A DNA stretch of 8,446 bases from Desulfobacteraceae bacterium (GCA_030642865.1 DAOWMW010000050.1:1-8446), one strand, 5' to 3'; shown: positions 1-6,540, counted from the stretch's first letter. Made by a program: numbers and translations. The notes: generated by a model from the letters alone, not told the origin.

Positions 1-574
1 AGGGTGTTCCAAGAAGAATGCTTAAATTCCAGAGTGCCCTGTCAAGGTTTTTCCCTTTTATATTATCGCTGTTTTTAATTGTCTCCTCGAGCCTTTCCCA
101 TTCAATGGAAGTCTCTTTATTCTGCGGTTTTATCCTGTTGTGAATTTTTTTTGCTTCTATATTTAAAAAAGTTAAATGGGTAAGGATATCATACATTTCA
201 CTCCAGCCTCTGGTGATGATAAAACAGATTTCATCTTTATCAATTCGATAAGAGGTTCTTCTTCTCTTTGGAGGTTCGATTTTTTCAAAGGCTGTTCCAT
301 TAAACTCATCCTTTGCAGTCAGAATAATTCTTGTGCATGTTTCAATTCCCCTGGGGAGCCTGTCTAAAATATACTTTAACCCGTTAATTTCAATGGATCT
401 GGGATCATTCAGGGAACCGTATATCTCCGGGCTGATTTCTTTTAAAGCCTCTTCCATTTTTTGGCCGGACAATGTTGAGGGTTTATAAATTCCCCTTAAG
501 GCCGCAGCATCTGCCATTGTTCTAAAAGCCTTTATAGCAAGCCTTCCTTTTTGAGATTTTGTAAAATCCTGCAT
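1..574 (-). CDS. Conserved hypothetical protein, N-terminal 191 codons (runs off the left edge)
   Basis: An open frame runs leftward from an ATG at 574-572 to the window edge with no stop, so only the N-terminal part is present. The translation starts MQDFTKSQKGRLAIKAFRTM. It has no signal peptide or membrane segment and looks like a soluble, mostly helical protein. Striking stretches that look conserved are RLPRGIETCTRII (about residues 72-84), PPKRRRTSYRID (101-112) and RGWSEMYDILTHLTFLNIEAKKIHNRI (122-148), the last rich in His, Glu and Asp. I do not recognise a catalytic motif. It may belong to one of the uncharacterised DUF families of deltaproteobacteria and spirochaetes (DUF6909 comes to mind, unverified). 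An AAGGA ribosome site lies 9 bases before the ATG and falls in the end of a dispersed repeat. The gene follows the U32 gene in the same direction, but 288 bases of repeats separate them, so co-transcription is doubtful. Confidence 0.72.
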   Translation of the reverse strand, partial: MQDFTKSQKGRLAIKAFRTMADAAALRGIYKPSTLSGQKMEEALKEISPEIYGSLNDPRSIEINGLKYILDRLPRGIETCTRIILTAKDEFNGTAFEKIEPPKRRRTSYRIDKDEICFIITRGWSEMYDILTHLTFLNIEAKKIHNRIKPQNKETSIEWERLEETIKNSDNIKGKNLDRALWNLSILLGTP

Positions 575-584
575 ATGGATATTT

Positions 585-659
585 CCTTAGGGTTCTTAGG
601 CTTGGGGATGAAATAAATTACCCGTAATTGCGCCGGGCTTGTGGTCGTATTCAAGGCGC
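585..659. repeat. Dispersed intergenic repeat, copy A
   Basis: Bases 596-630 match 8329-8363 (copy C) at 32 of 35 positions, around the core GGGGATGAAATAAATTACCC. The preceding block CCTTAGGGTTC (585-595) also occurs in copy C, but there it lies after the core (8378-8388). The order here suggests that the end of one unit is joined to the start of another. The element continues into a hairpin with arms GCGCC (630-634) and GGCGC (655-659). Arms of the same sequence lie at the right edge of the window. Confidence 0.7.
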
Positions 660-681
660 ATCAATGGTTGCATACTTGGAG

Positions 682-753
682 CATTTTGGGCACCCACAAG
701 GGGGATGCCCCTACTAACATTTTGGGCACCCACAAGGGGGATGCCCCTGCTAA
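682..753. repeat. Two-unit 36-bp tandem repeat with hairpin potential
   Basis: Units at 682-717 and 718-753 differ at one base (CTACTAA against CTGCTAA). Each contains GGGCA-CCC and GGG-A-TGCCC, which fold into an imperfect hairpin with one bulged A. On the minus strand each unit reads TTAG(T/C)AGGGGCATCCCCC and then a G-rich arm. This is the style of the short GTAGGGGC-type palindromes that litter intergenic DNA in many bacteria. There are no spacers, so it is not a CRISPR array. Confidence 0.85.
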
Positions 754-777
754 AAGGTATTTAGATTTATTATAGAG

Positions 778-832
778 AATTCAGGCTAATCATTACACTC
801 ATTCGCGGTGAAGCATTTTTCAAACCTGAATT
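778..832. repeat. 8-bp perfect inverted repeat with a 39-base spacer
   Basis: AATTCAGG (778-785) and CCTGAATT (825-832) are exact reverse complements. They lie just downstream of the U32 stop codon. No T-run follows on the minus strand, so a classical terminator is not supported. It could be the ends of a small decayed element, a processing structure or chance. Confidence 0.5.
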
Positions 833-862
833 GTTTTGCAGGGACTGCCAAAAAGCTCATGT

Positions 863-2092
863 TCACCCGTTTTTTATACTTGTTCTCATCAGTTCATTTT
901 TAAAACAGGTCTGCGCAAGTTCAAGGGTTACTCTGCTCCCTGGCTGGGCAAAAGGTAGAGAAAGCCCCTTATCGTCTGTAATCCCGTATATTTTGTCATC
1001 TCTTCCAGGACCTTTTTTTGTGAGGACTTCGATTATATCCCCTTTGAAAATTTTATTTCGGACATCGACCAATACATGGTTTTCTCCCTTTGGTTCTATT
1101 ACTTTGGCCACAAAAAGTTTTGTGCTGAACGTATCAGTATCAGCATAATCATATGATTCATGGTCAGGATTATCAAGATAAAAACCTGTGCAGTAGCCTC
1201 TGTTATTTATAATTGCAAGTTCATTTATCCAGTCCTGTTTTGCAGAATAGTTATCAGGATTTTCATAATATAAATCTATTGCTTCCCTGTAGACCTTTAC
1301 TGTTGATGCCAGATAATTTATACCTTTCATCCTCCCTTCGATCTTAAGAGATGTTATGCCAGCATCAATTATTTTGTCAATATGCTCAATCATGCAGAGA
1401 TCATGGGAATTAAAGATATAAGAGCCCCTGGTATCTTCAGATATGGGGAGATACTCACCAGGTCTCAGATCTTCAACCAGAGAATATTTCCACCTGCAGG
1501 GGTGGGAACAGCGCCCCTGATTACTGTCCCTGCCGGACATGAAACTGCTTAACAAACATCTTCCGGAATAAGAGATACAGATTGCCCCATGCACGAATGC
1601 CTCAATGGAGATATGGCTCTCCCCTGCAATTTGCTTTATCTCTTTTAAAGAGAGCTCCCTTGCCACATTTACCCTTTTGACTCCGAGTTTCTCCCAGAAT
1701 AAAACCGTTGCGGCATTGGTTGTATTCGCCTGGGTACTTAAATGTACAGGGATCTGCGGAATAATATCCCGCGCATAAAGAAAAACACCTGGATCTGCAA
1801 TAATAACCGCATCTGGAGATATATCCGCCAGATTGTAAAGAAACTCTTTTATTCCGTTTAAATCAGAATTTCTGGCAAAAACATTACATGCAGCATAAAC
1901 CTTGACTCCCAGGGCGTGGGCAAAGGTTACTCCCCTTTTAAGTTCATCAATTGTAAAATTATCTGAAAGATTTCTTAAACTAAAATCTTTTCCCGCAAGA
2001 TAAACAGCATCAGCGCCATAATGAATTGCAATCTCGAGTTTTTCAAAATTTCCCGCAGGTGCTAAAAGTTCAACTTTATTTATTTTTTTCAT
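863..2092 (-). CDS. U32-family protein, TrhP/YegQ/YrrO-like (probable prephenate-dependent tRNA U34 hydroxylase)
   Basis: This 409-residue cytoplasmic protein opens with MKKINKVELLAPAGN, the usual start of the family. It carries the U32 signature EAFVHGAICISYSGRCLLS (about residues 164-182). Four cysteines at 172, 179, 195 and 199 (C-x6-C and C-S-H-P-C) match those that hold an iron-sulfur cluster in characterised members. NSHDLCMIEHI (228-238), SLKIEGRMK (248-256) and RGYCTGFY (298-305) also fit, and a short C-terminal domain follows from about 328. Despite the old 'peptidase' label, YegQ/TrhP and YrrN/YrrO hydroxylate U34 of certain tRNAs with prephenate as oxygen donor, which suits an anaerobe. 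Relatives RlhA (23S rRNA C2501) and UbiU/UbiV are less likely on length and start, but the exact target is inferred. I chose the ATG at 2092; an in-frame TTG at 2107 would add five residues. The ribosome site is weak. No modification partner lies nearby. Confidence 0.9.
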   Translation of the reverse strand: MKKINKVELLAPAGNFEKLEIAIHYGADAVYLAGKDFSLRNLSDNFTIDELKRGVTFAHALGVKVYAACNVFARNSDLNGIKEFLYNLADISPDAVIIADPGVFLYARDIIPQIPVHLSTQANTTNAATVLFWEKLGVKRVNVARELSLKEIKQIAGESHISIEAFVHGAICISYSGRCLLSSFMSGRDSNQGRCSHPCRWKYSLVEDLRPGEYLPISEDTRGSYIFNSHDLCMIEHIDKIIDAGITSLKIEGRMKGINYLASTVKVYREAIDLYYENPDNYSAKQDWINELAIINNRGYCTGFYLDNPDHESYDYADTDTFSTKLFVAKVIEPKGENHVLVDVRNKIFKGDIIEVLTKKGPGRDDKIYGITDDKGLSLPFAQPGSRVTLELAQTCFKNELMRTSIKNG

Positions 2093-2230
2093 TATCCATA
2101 CAATCAAATTTTGTAATTATTCAGCGATGTTAAAGATGCTGAGTGCAAACACGATGTCTTTTAGCAAAATAGTTACCCAAATTTTAAAATCAAAAAACCA
2201 TGGAAACTTTATTCATTCTCAAAGCTAATT

Positions 2231-2260
2231 ATTATATCATACATTATAAAGCATGCACAA
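2231..2260 (-). promoter_or_regulatory. Weak candidate promoter for the U32 gene
   Basis: On the minus strand TTGTGC (2260-2255) is followed after 18 bases by a perfect TATAAT (2236-2231). The -35 box is poor (only TTG matches), and the leader would be about 130 bases. A second TATAAT-like box overlaps slightly upstream. Listed because nothing better is visible before the gene. Confidence 0.3.
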
Positions 2261-2329
2261 TAAGGAAATGTATAAAAATCGGGGCTGGTTTTAACTTTGC
2301 CCCTGGGATGTCCGGGCCAGGATATGTTG

Positions 2330-2384
2330 AAATTTGAAAAACTCTGCTTCTTTGAGCAGAGCGAATTCCGGAGGTTTTAAATTT
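2330..2384. other. Two-tier stem-loop in the divergent intergenic region
   Basis: An outer stem pairs AAATTT-g-AAAA (2330-2340, one bulged G) with TTTTAAATTT (2375-2384). Inside it CTCTGCTT (2342-2349) pairs with GAGCAGAG (2354-2361) over a four-base CTTT loop, with a T-G pair closing. The 13 bases at 2362-2374, including GGAGG, stay unpaired on the 3' side. It lies upstream of the predicted ClpX-like promoter, so it would not be in that mRNA. The rest of 2093-2463 holds only a shorter CCTGG/CCAGG inverted repeat (2302-2321) and the two candidate promoters. Confidence 0.5.
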
Positions 2385-2426
2385 TATTTTATAGATGTTC
2401 AGGGAATAAATTTCATTTCCTTATTC

Positions 2427-2455
2427 TTGCTTTTTCATTTACAAAGGATTATAAT
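2427..2455 (+). promoter_or_regulatory. Sigma-70-type promoter of the ClpX-like gene, predicted near-leaderless
   Basis: TTGCTT (2427-2432), a 17-base spacer and a perfect TATAAT (2450-2455) stand just eight bases before the ATG at 2464. Transcription would begin at or within a base or two of the start codon. The AAAGGA at 2443-2448 would then be part of the promoter spacer and not a ribosome site. Confidence 0.6.
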
Positions 2456-2463
2456 TTTATATT

Positions 2464-4212
2464 ATGCTAGAAATTAATGAAAAAATACCAGGCCCTGTGG
2501 AAATAGAAAAAGAGATAGGTGAATTTTTATCAAAAAAATTTGGTGGGAAGATAAAAGTCATTTCTCCGTCAATTATGGCCCAGACAGAGCCTTCCGACAA
2601 AACCGGCAAATCTGCTGAACCGCCCAAACCCTTTGTTTTTGATTTAATCCCTGAGGAGCTGGTGGCACATCTTGATCAGTATATTGTAAAACAGGATATG
2701 GCAAAAGCTATTCTGTCCACAAAAATATGCACCCATTTTAATCGGGTTAAATGGATGCAGAAGGCCCCCAAAAAATCGAACGACATGGTGGGGAGGATCA
2801 AAAATAATATTTTAATGATCGGCCCCACAGGAGTCGGCAAAACATATATGATAAAACTCATCGCTAAAAAAATCGGTGTCCCTTTTGTTAAGGGTGATGC
2901 AACAAAATTTAGCGAAACAGGATATGTTGGGGGAGATGTTGAAGACCTGATCAGGGACCTTGTAAGGGAAGCAGATGATAATATTGAACTTGCCCAGTAT
3001 GGTATTATCTATATTGATGAAATTGATAAAATTGCTTCCAGAAATAACTTTATTGGTGCAGATATTTCCCGCACAGGGGTTCAGCGCGCCCTTTTAAAAC
3101 CGATGGAAGAGACAAATATTGATCTGAAGGTTCCCCACGACCCCATATCCATGCTCCAGGAGATTGAAAACTTCCGCAAAACAGGAAAACGTGAAAAACG
3201 TACAATTAACACTAAAAATATTCTTTTTATTATGAGCGGAGCTTTTAACGGGCTATCTTCAATAACAAAAAAACGAGTGCGAAACAAAAAAATAGGTTTC
3301 GGTGCAGAAATCAAAAAAGCCGAAGAAGAAATCAATTTTTTACAACATGTAAAAGCGGAAGATTTAGTCGAATTTGGCTTTGAATCAGAATTTGTAGGCA
3401 GGCTCCCTGTGACTGCAATTTTTGAGAAACTTACTAAGCAAGACCTTTATCAGATTCTTAAAAATCCCAACAATCCAATTATTCTTGGCAAAAAAATTGA
3501 TTTTGCTGCATATGGAATAACTATAAAATTTGAGGAAGAGCTTCTCCGTTACCTTGCGTACCAGGCTTTTAAAGAGAATACAGGCGCAAGGGGACTTGTA
3601 AGTACTGTTGAAAAAGCCCTTCTGCTGTTTGAAAAGAGGCTTCCTTCCCTTGATATTAAAAGAGTTGCAGCAACCCTGACCTCTGTAAAACACTCTGAAG
3701 ATACCCTTGCAGACTTTGAGAAGGGAGATGCCCCATCAGGCGTTGATGCAATTTTCCAGGATCTTGTTCAATATGAAAAAAAAGTAATAGAAGAATACCT
3801 TGAATCAAACAAAAAAATGTTTTTACGAAAATATGATATTTCCTTGACCCCAACGCAAATCAATAATGTTGCATCTTATTATACAAGGGAGATAACCGAT
3901 GTGGAAAACGCTGTACAGCAGGTCAAGGAATTTTACGACGATGCAAAAAAGATAGAGCTCTCTTTTCTAAATATCCACAATATCAATATTATTCTTGAAG
4001 ACGATGCCATAGATTACCTTGTGCAACAGGTTATTGAATCTTCCGCAACATCCGAGGAGCTGCTGGATAAAATCACCATCGATTTCAAGCGGGGGCTCAT
4101 GCTTATTCGGGATAAAACTGAAAAAAATCTGTTTTTTATTACAAAAGATGCCATACTTCTTCCTGATGATTTTATCAGCGGACTTATAAAAAAAGAGATG
4201 AAAAATCTTTAA
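2464..4212 (+). CDS. ClpX-like AAA+ protein unfoldase, variant form with no zinc domain and an added C-terminal domain
   Basis: A 582-residue AAA+ ATPase. Residues 1-56 are unlike the four-cysteine zinc domain of ClpX and contain no Cys. The core follows: Walker A GPTGVGKT (120-127), pore loop GYVG (153-156), Walker B IIYIDEID (181-188), a sensor-1 region NILFIMSGAF (252-261), an IGF loop (277-279), the arginine-finger segment EFVGRLP (309-315) and sensor-2 GARGL (374-378). The IGF tripeptide is the ClpP-docking loop of ClpX, so a role as unfoldase for ClpP is plausible. Some segments (NILMIGPTGVGKT, KFSETGYVGGDVEDLIRDL) resemble HslU, but the HslU I-domain is missing. ClpX would normally end near residue 420; here about 160 more residues follow, with a stretch at 507-548 that resembles the small AAA+ domain at 351-392. 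The start is the first ATG after a strong promoter. hemB follows after 64 bases, probably co-transcribed. Substrates are unknown. Confidence 0.88.
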   Translation: MLEINEKIPGPVEIEKEIGEFLSKKFGGKIKVISPSIMAQTEPSDKTGKSAEPPKPFVFDLIPEELVAHLDQYIVKQDMAKAILSTKICTHFNRVKWMQKAPKKSNDMVGRIKNNILMIGPTGVGKTYMIKLIAKKIGVPFVKGDATKFSETGYVGGDVEDLIRDLVREADDNIELAQYGIIYIDEIDKIASRNNFIGADISRTGVQRALLKPMEETNIDLKVPHDPISMLQEIENFRKTGKREKRTINTKNILFIMSGAFNGLSSITKKRVRNKKIGFGAEIKKAEEEINFLQHVKAEDLVEFGFESEFVGRLPVTAIFEKLTKQDLYQILKNPNNPIILGKKIDFAAYGITIKFEEELLRYLAYQAFKENTGARGLVSTVEKALLLFEKRLPSLDIKRVAATLTSVKHSEDTLADFEKGDAPSGVDAIFQDLVQYEKKVIEEYLESNKKMFLRKYDISLTPTQINNVASYYTREITDVENAVQQVKEFYDDAKKIELSFLNIHNINIILEDDAIDYLVQQVIESSATSEELLDKITIDFKRGLMLIRDKTEKNLFFITKDAILLPDDFISGLIKKEMKNL

Positions 4213-4244
4213 GGATTGGGGATGAAACAAATTCACGATCCTAA
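4210..4244. repeat. Dispersed intergenic repeat, copy B (short form)
   Basis: The core GGATTGGGGATGAAACAAATT is followed directly by CACGATCCTAA. Copy C at 8331-8380 has the same two halves with 19 extra bases between them, flanked by AAATT repeats, so B looks like a deletion form. AGGATTG (4212-4218) and CGATCCT (4236-4242) can pair with one G-T pair. The repeat begins on the TAA stop of the ClpX-like gene and fills over half of the spacer before hemB. Confidence 0.65.
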
Positions 4245-4276
4245 CCTGCTAAAATTTCTATTTCAAAAGGACATAA

Positions 4277-5254
4277 ATGCTATTTCCATACTACAGACCC
4301 AGGCGTTTGCGTCAAAATAAAGAGTTTCGCAGAATGATACGTGAAACAGCACTCAGCACAGATGACCTGATCGCCCCCCTTTTTACCATATCCGGAAAAA
4401 ATGTAAAAAATCCAATTGAGTCGATGCCGGGGCATTATCAATTATCAGTGGAGAATCTTGTTCAAGAGGCAAAAAAGATCTATAACCTTGGAATTCCGGC
4501 GATTGTACTTTTTGGAATACCTGAAAAAAAAGATCCCCTGGGTACCCAGGCATACGCAAAAAAAGGTGTTGTACAAAAGGGGATAAATGCTATTAAAAGC
4601 AAAGTCCCGGGGATTATTGTTATAACCGATGTCTGCTTATGCCAGTATACTGATCATGGTCACTGCGGTTTTGTGGAAGGAAATACCATAAATAATGATG
4701 CCACTCTGGATCTTCTTGCAAAAGCAGCCCTTTCCCACGCAGAGGCTGGTGCAGACATGGTGGCGCCATCCGACATGATGGACGGCCGCGTATTAGAAAT
4801 AAGGGAAGCTCTGGACGAAAACGGGTTTACAAACCTTCCCATTATGTCCTATTCAGCCAAGTACTGTTCTGCTTTTTACGGGCCCTTCCGCCATGCTGCA
4901 GATTCTGCCCCTAAATTTGGAGACAGGAGAACCTATCAGATGGACCCTGCAAATAGCCTGGAAGCAATACGGGAAGCCGCCATGGATGTGGAAGAAGGGG
5001 CGGATATAATAATGATTAAACCGGCTCTTTCCTATCTTGACATTATCAGCCGCCTAAGGGACGAAATTGATCTTCCCCTGGCCGCATATAATGTCAGCGG
5101 AGAGTATGCCATGGTCAAGGCCGCCGCTGAAAAAGGATGGATTGACGGAAAAAAAGTGATGATGGAAATGCTGGTTTCAATTAAAAGAGCCGGTGCAGAT
5201 ATGATACTGACCTATTTTGCAATGGAAGCGGCAATGGAACTTAAAAAAGGTTAA
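4277..5254 (+). CDS. hemB: Delta-aminolevulinic acid dehydratase (porphobilinogen synthase)
   Basis: HemB condenses two 5-aminolevulinate molecules to porphobilinogen, the first pyrrole of the heme, siroheme and corrinoid pathways, in the cytoplasm. The 325-residue length is typical. It starts [20 protein letters not shown] as the family does. The zinc-site cysteines are C120, C122 and C130 in [14 protein letters not shown], so this is a Zn-type enzyme and not the Asp-rich Mg-only type. The two Schiff-base lysines are K195 in SYSAKY and K248 in MIKPA. The active-site and allosteric region [15 protein letters not shown] (229-243) is intact. The ribosome site AAAAGGA ends five bases before the ATG. 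It sits 64 bases after the ClpX-like gene with a repeat in between and no clear promoter of its own, so it is probably read from the upstream promoter. No other heme gene is in the window. Confidence 0.97.
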   Translation: MLFPYYRPRRLRQNKEFRRMIRETALSTDDLIAPLFTISGKNVKNPIESMPGHYQLSVENLVQEAKKIYNLGIPAIVLFGIPEKKDPLGTQAYAKKGVVQKGINAIKSKVPGIIVITDVCLCQYTDHGHCGFVEGNTINNDATLDLLAKAALSHAEAGADMVAPSDMMDGRVLEIREALDENGFTNLPIMSYSAKYCSAFYGPFRHAADSAPKFGDRRTYQMDPANSLEAIREAAMDVEEGADIIMIKPALSYLDIISRLRDEIDLPLAAYNVSGEYAMVKAAAEKGWIDGKKVMMEMLVSIKRAGADMILTYFAMEAAMELKKG

Positions 5255-5360
5255 CAAACCATCATATATGCGCTGATCTTCTGATATCATTAAAGATAAA
5301 CTCGGAAATTATGATTTCAAAGAGTATGACATGTAACTCGTTGAAATTATTCAAGCTGTG

Positions 5361-5418
5361 CGGTTAGCTATTAGCCGAAATGATTACAGGATGTGTTTTC
5401 ACCCACTGGGTGTTATTT
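5361..5418 (+). terminator. Possible weak terminator region downstream of hemB
   Basis: Two small hairpins follow hemB by about 110-160 bases: CGGTTA/TAGCCG (5361-5377, one G-T pair) and CACCC-ACT-GGGTG (5400-5412), the second followed by TTATTT. The stems are short and the T-tract is broken, so termination is only suggested. It sits between convergent genes. Confidence 0.3.
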
Positions 5419-5455
5419 CCTGCTAACGTATAACGTAATACCCCGGTTTTCCAAA

Positions 5456-5481
5456 GTAGGGGCGGAGTCCATATCCGCCAC
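5456..5481. repeat. GTAGGGG-type palindrome
   Basis: GGCGGA (5463-5468) pairs exactly with TCCGCC (5476-5481) over a seven-base loop, preceded by GTAGGGG. The AGTAGGGG lead-in plus hairpin recalls the minus-strand form of the tandem units at 682-753, so it may be a diverged member of the same class of intergenic palindromes. The link is by style, not by alignment. Confidence 0.5.
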
Positions 5482-5532
5482 CTGTCCATTTCCATTGAGA
5501 TATACACCCTTTGCAAAAGGAAATATTAATAT

Positions 5533-6483
5533 TTAAGTTTTAAGATGTGACCCCGTCAGCAGAGCATCAGCCTTTTTAACGTCCCTCCCAATCTGCTGCG
5601 CCAATTCATTGACTGAAGAAAACTTTTTTTCATCCCTTATCCGTTTAACAAAATTAACCTTAACCGGCTGATCATACATGTCACCATTAAAATTTAGTAC
5701 ATGAACTTCAACTGTGAAAATATGGTCATCAAAAGTTGGGCTATATCCTATATTTGCAACCCCCTTTAACAAATCCCCACCATACTCCACAGTAACTGCA
5801 TAGACCCCTCTTTTAGGACTTAGTTCATCTTTTAACTCGATATTTGCGGTGGGAAACCCAAGGAGCCTCCCACCCCTGTCGCGTCCTCTTTTAACCATAC
5901 CTCTTATCTGATAATAGCGGCCAAGGAGTTTTTGGGCATTTTCCAGATCACCATCCTTTACAAGTCTGCGTATCCTTGTGCTGCTGATTCTGTAAGGGCT
6001 GTTAACCGTAGCCTCTATCCAGTTTTTAACAATCACCTCAAAGCCGTGAAGAGTAGCATATTGATTCAATAATTCAATATTACCCTGGCGGTTTTTCCCA
6101 AAGGTATAATCTTTACCAGTCACAATTGCTTTCATTCCAATGCTGCCCACCAGGATATCTTCAATAAAGTTTACAGCCGGTAAAGAAGCAAACTCCAGAG
6201 TAAAAGGGAGACAAAGAAGGAAATCAATCCCGATTGCTTCAATAAGTTCAACCTTTTGTTCACATAAGGTGATCAGGGGGAAATGATTATTCTTTTTTAA
6301 TACTCTCATGGGATGCGGTTTAAATGTCAAAACAACAGAGGAACCATGTATGGAATCAGCTTTTTTAATAACTTCATGCAAAAGGGCCTGGTGCCCCACA
6401 TGGACACCATCAAAATTTCCAATAGTAATTACCGGATTAATAAACTGCTCTTTTATATTTTCTATATTATTAATAAGTTGCAT
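5533..6483 (-). CDS. ribF: Bifunctional riboflavin kinase / FAD synthetase
   Basis: RibF phosphorylates riboflavin to FMN and then adenylates FMN to FAD, supplying all flavoenzymes. The 316-residue length is normal for the two-domain form. The N-terminal FMN adenylyltransferase domain shows the nucleotidyltransferase motif GNFDGVHVGHQ (22-32), TFKPHP (53-58), TGKDYTFGKNRQG (122-134) and ISSTRIR (166-172). The C-terminal kinase domain shows GRLLGFPTANI (205-215) with the PTAN motif, GVYAV (226-230), GVANIGYSPTF (241-251) and the catalytic Glu in VEVHVLNFNGDMY (258-270; E259). Both activities should be intact. No good ribosome site precedes the ATG, and the predicted promoter would start the transcript almost at the ATG, so a leaderless message is likely. 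There is no room for an FMN riboswitch. The gene converges on hemB and diverges from tRNA-Leu. Confidence 0.97.
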   Translation of the reverse strand: MQLINNIENIKEQFINPVITIGNFDGVHVGHQALLHEVIKKADSIHGSSVVLTFKPHPMRVLKKNNHFPLITLCEQKVELIEAIGIDFLLCLPFTLEFASLPAVNFIEDILVGSIGMKAIVTGKDYTFGKNRQGNIELLNQYATLHGFEVIVKNWIEATVNSPYRISSTRIRRLVKDGDLENAQKLLGRYYQIRGMVKRGRDRGGRLLGFPTANIELKDELSPKRGVYAVTVEYGGDLLKGVANIGYSPTFDDHIFTVEVHVLNFNGDMYDQPVKVNFVKRIRDEKKFSSVNELAQQIGRDVKKADALLTGSHLKT

Positions 6484-6490
6484 TTAATTT

Positions 6491-6519
6491 ATCTTAAATA
6501 GTTTGATTAGGCTTGACAA
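6491..6519 (-). promoter_or_regulatory. Promoter of ribF, near-leaderless
   Basis: On the minus strand TTGTCA (6519-6514), a 17-base spacer and TAAGAT (6496-6491) form a good sigma-70-type promoter. Only seven bases separate the -10 box from the ribF ATG at 6483, which places the transcript start at or next to the start codon. The -35 box overlaps that of the tRNA promoter on the other strand. Confidence 0.6.
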
Positions 6520-6540
6520 AAAAAAATAATATTATATATT
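6513..6540 (+). promoter_or_regulatory. Promoter of tRNA-Leu
   Basis: A perfect TTGACA (6513-6518) and TATATT (6535-6540) are 16 bases apart, and the spacer is almost all A and T. Transcription would start near 6547, leaving about 40 bases of 5' leader for processing before the mature tRNA. Strength and position fit a stable-RNA promoter. Confidence 0.75.

Noticed and set aside
682..753. Short CRISPR array
   Set aside because: Two directly abutting units with no spacers and no cas genes.
831..1148. Plus-strand frame over the end of the U32 gene
   Set aside because: It is a shadow of the well-supported minus-strand gene and shows no family features.
3385..3853. Minus-strand frames inside the ClpX-like gene
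   Set aside because: They lie antisense to conserved AAA+ motifs and have no start signals of their own.
2464..4212. hslU
   Set aside because: Several segments look like HslU, but the I-domain is absent, the IGF loop and FGFESEFVGRLPV are ClpX-type, and no hslV is adjacent.
6484..6512. FMN riboswitch before ribF
   Set aside because: There is no space: the promoter lies directly on the start codon and no conserved riboswitch fold is present.
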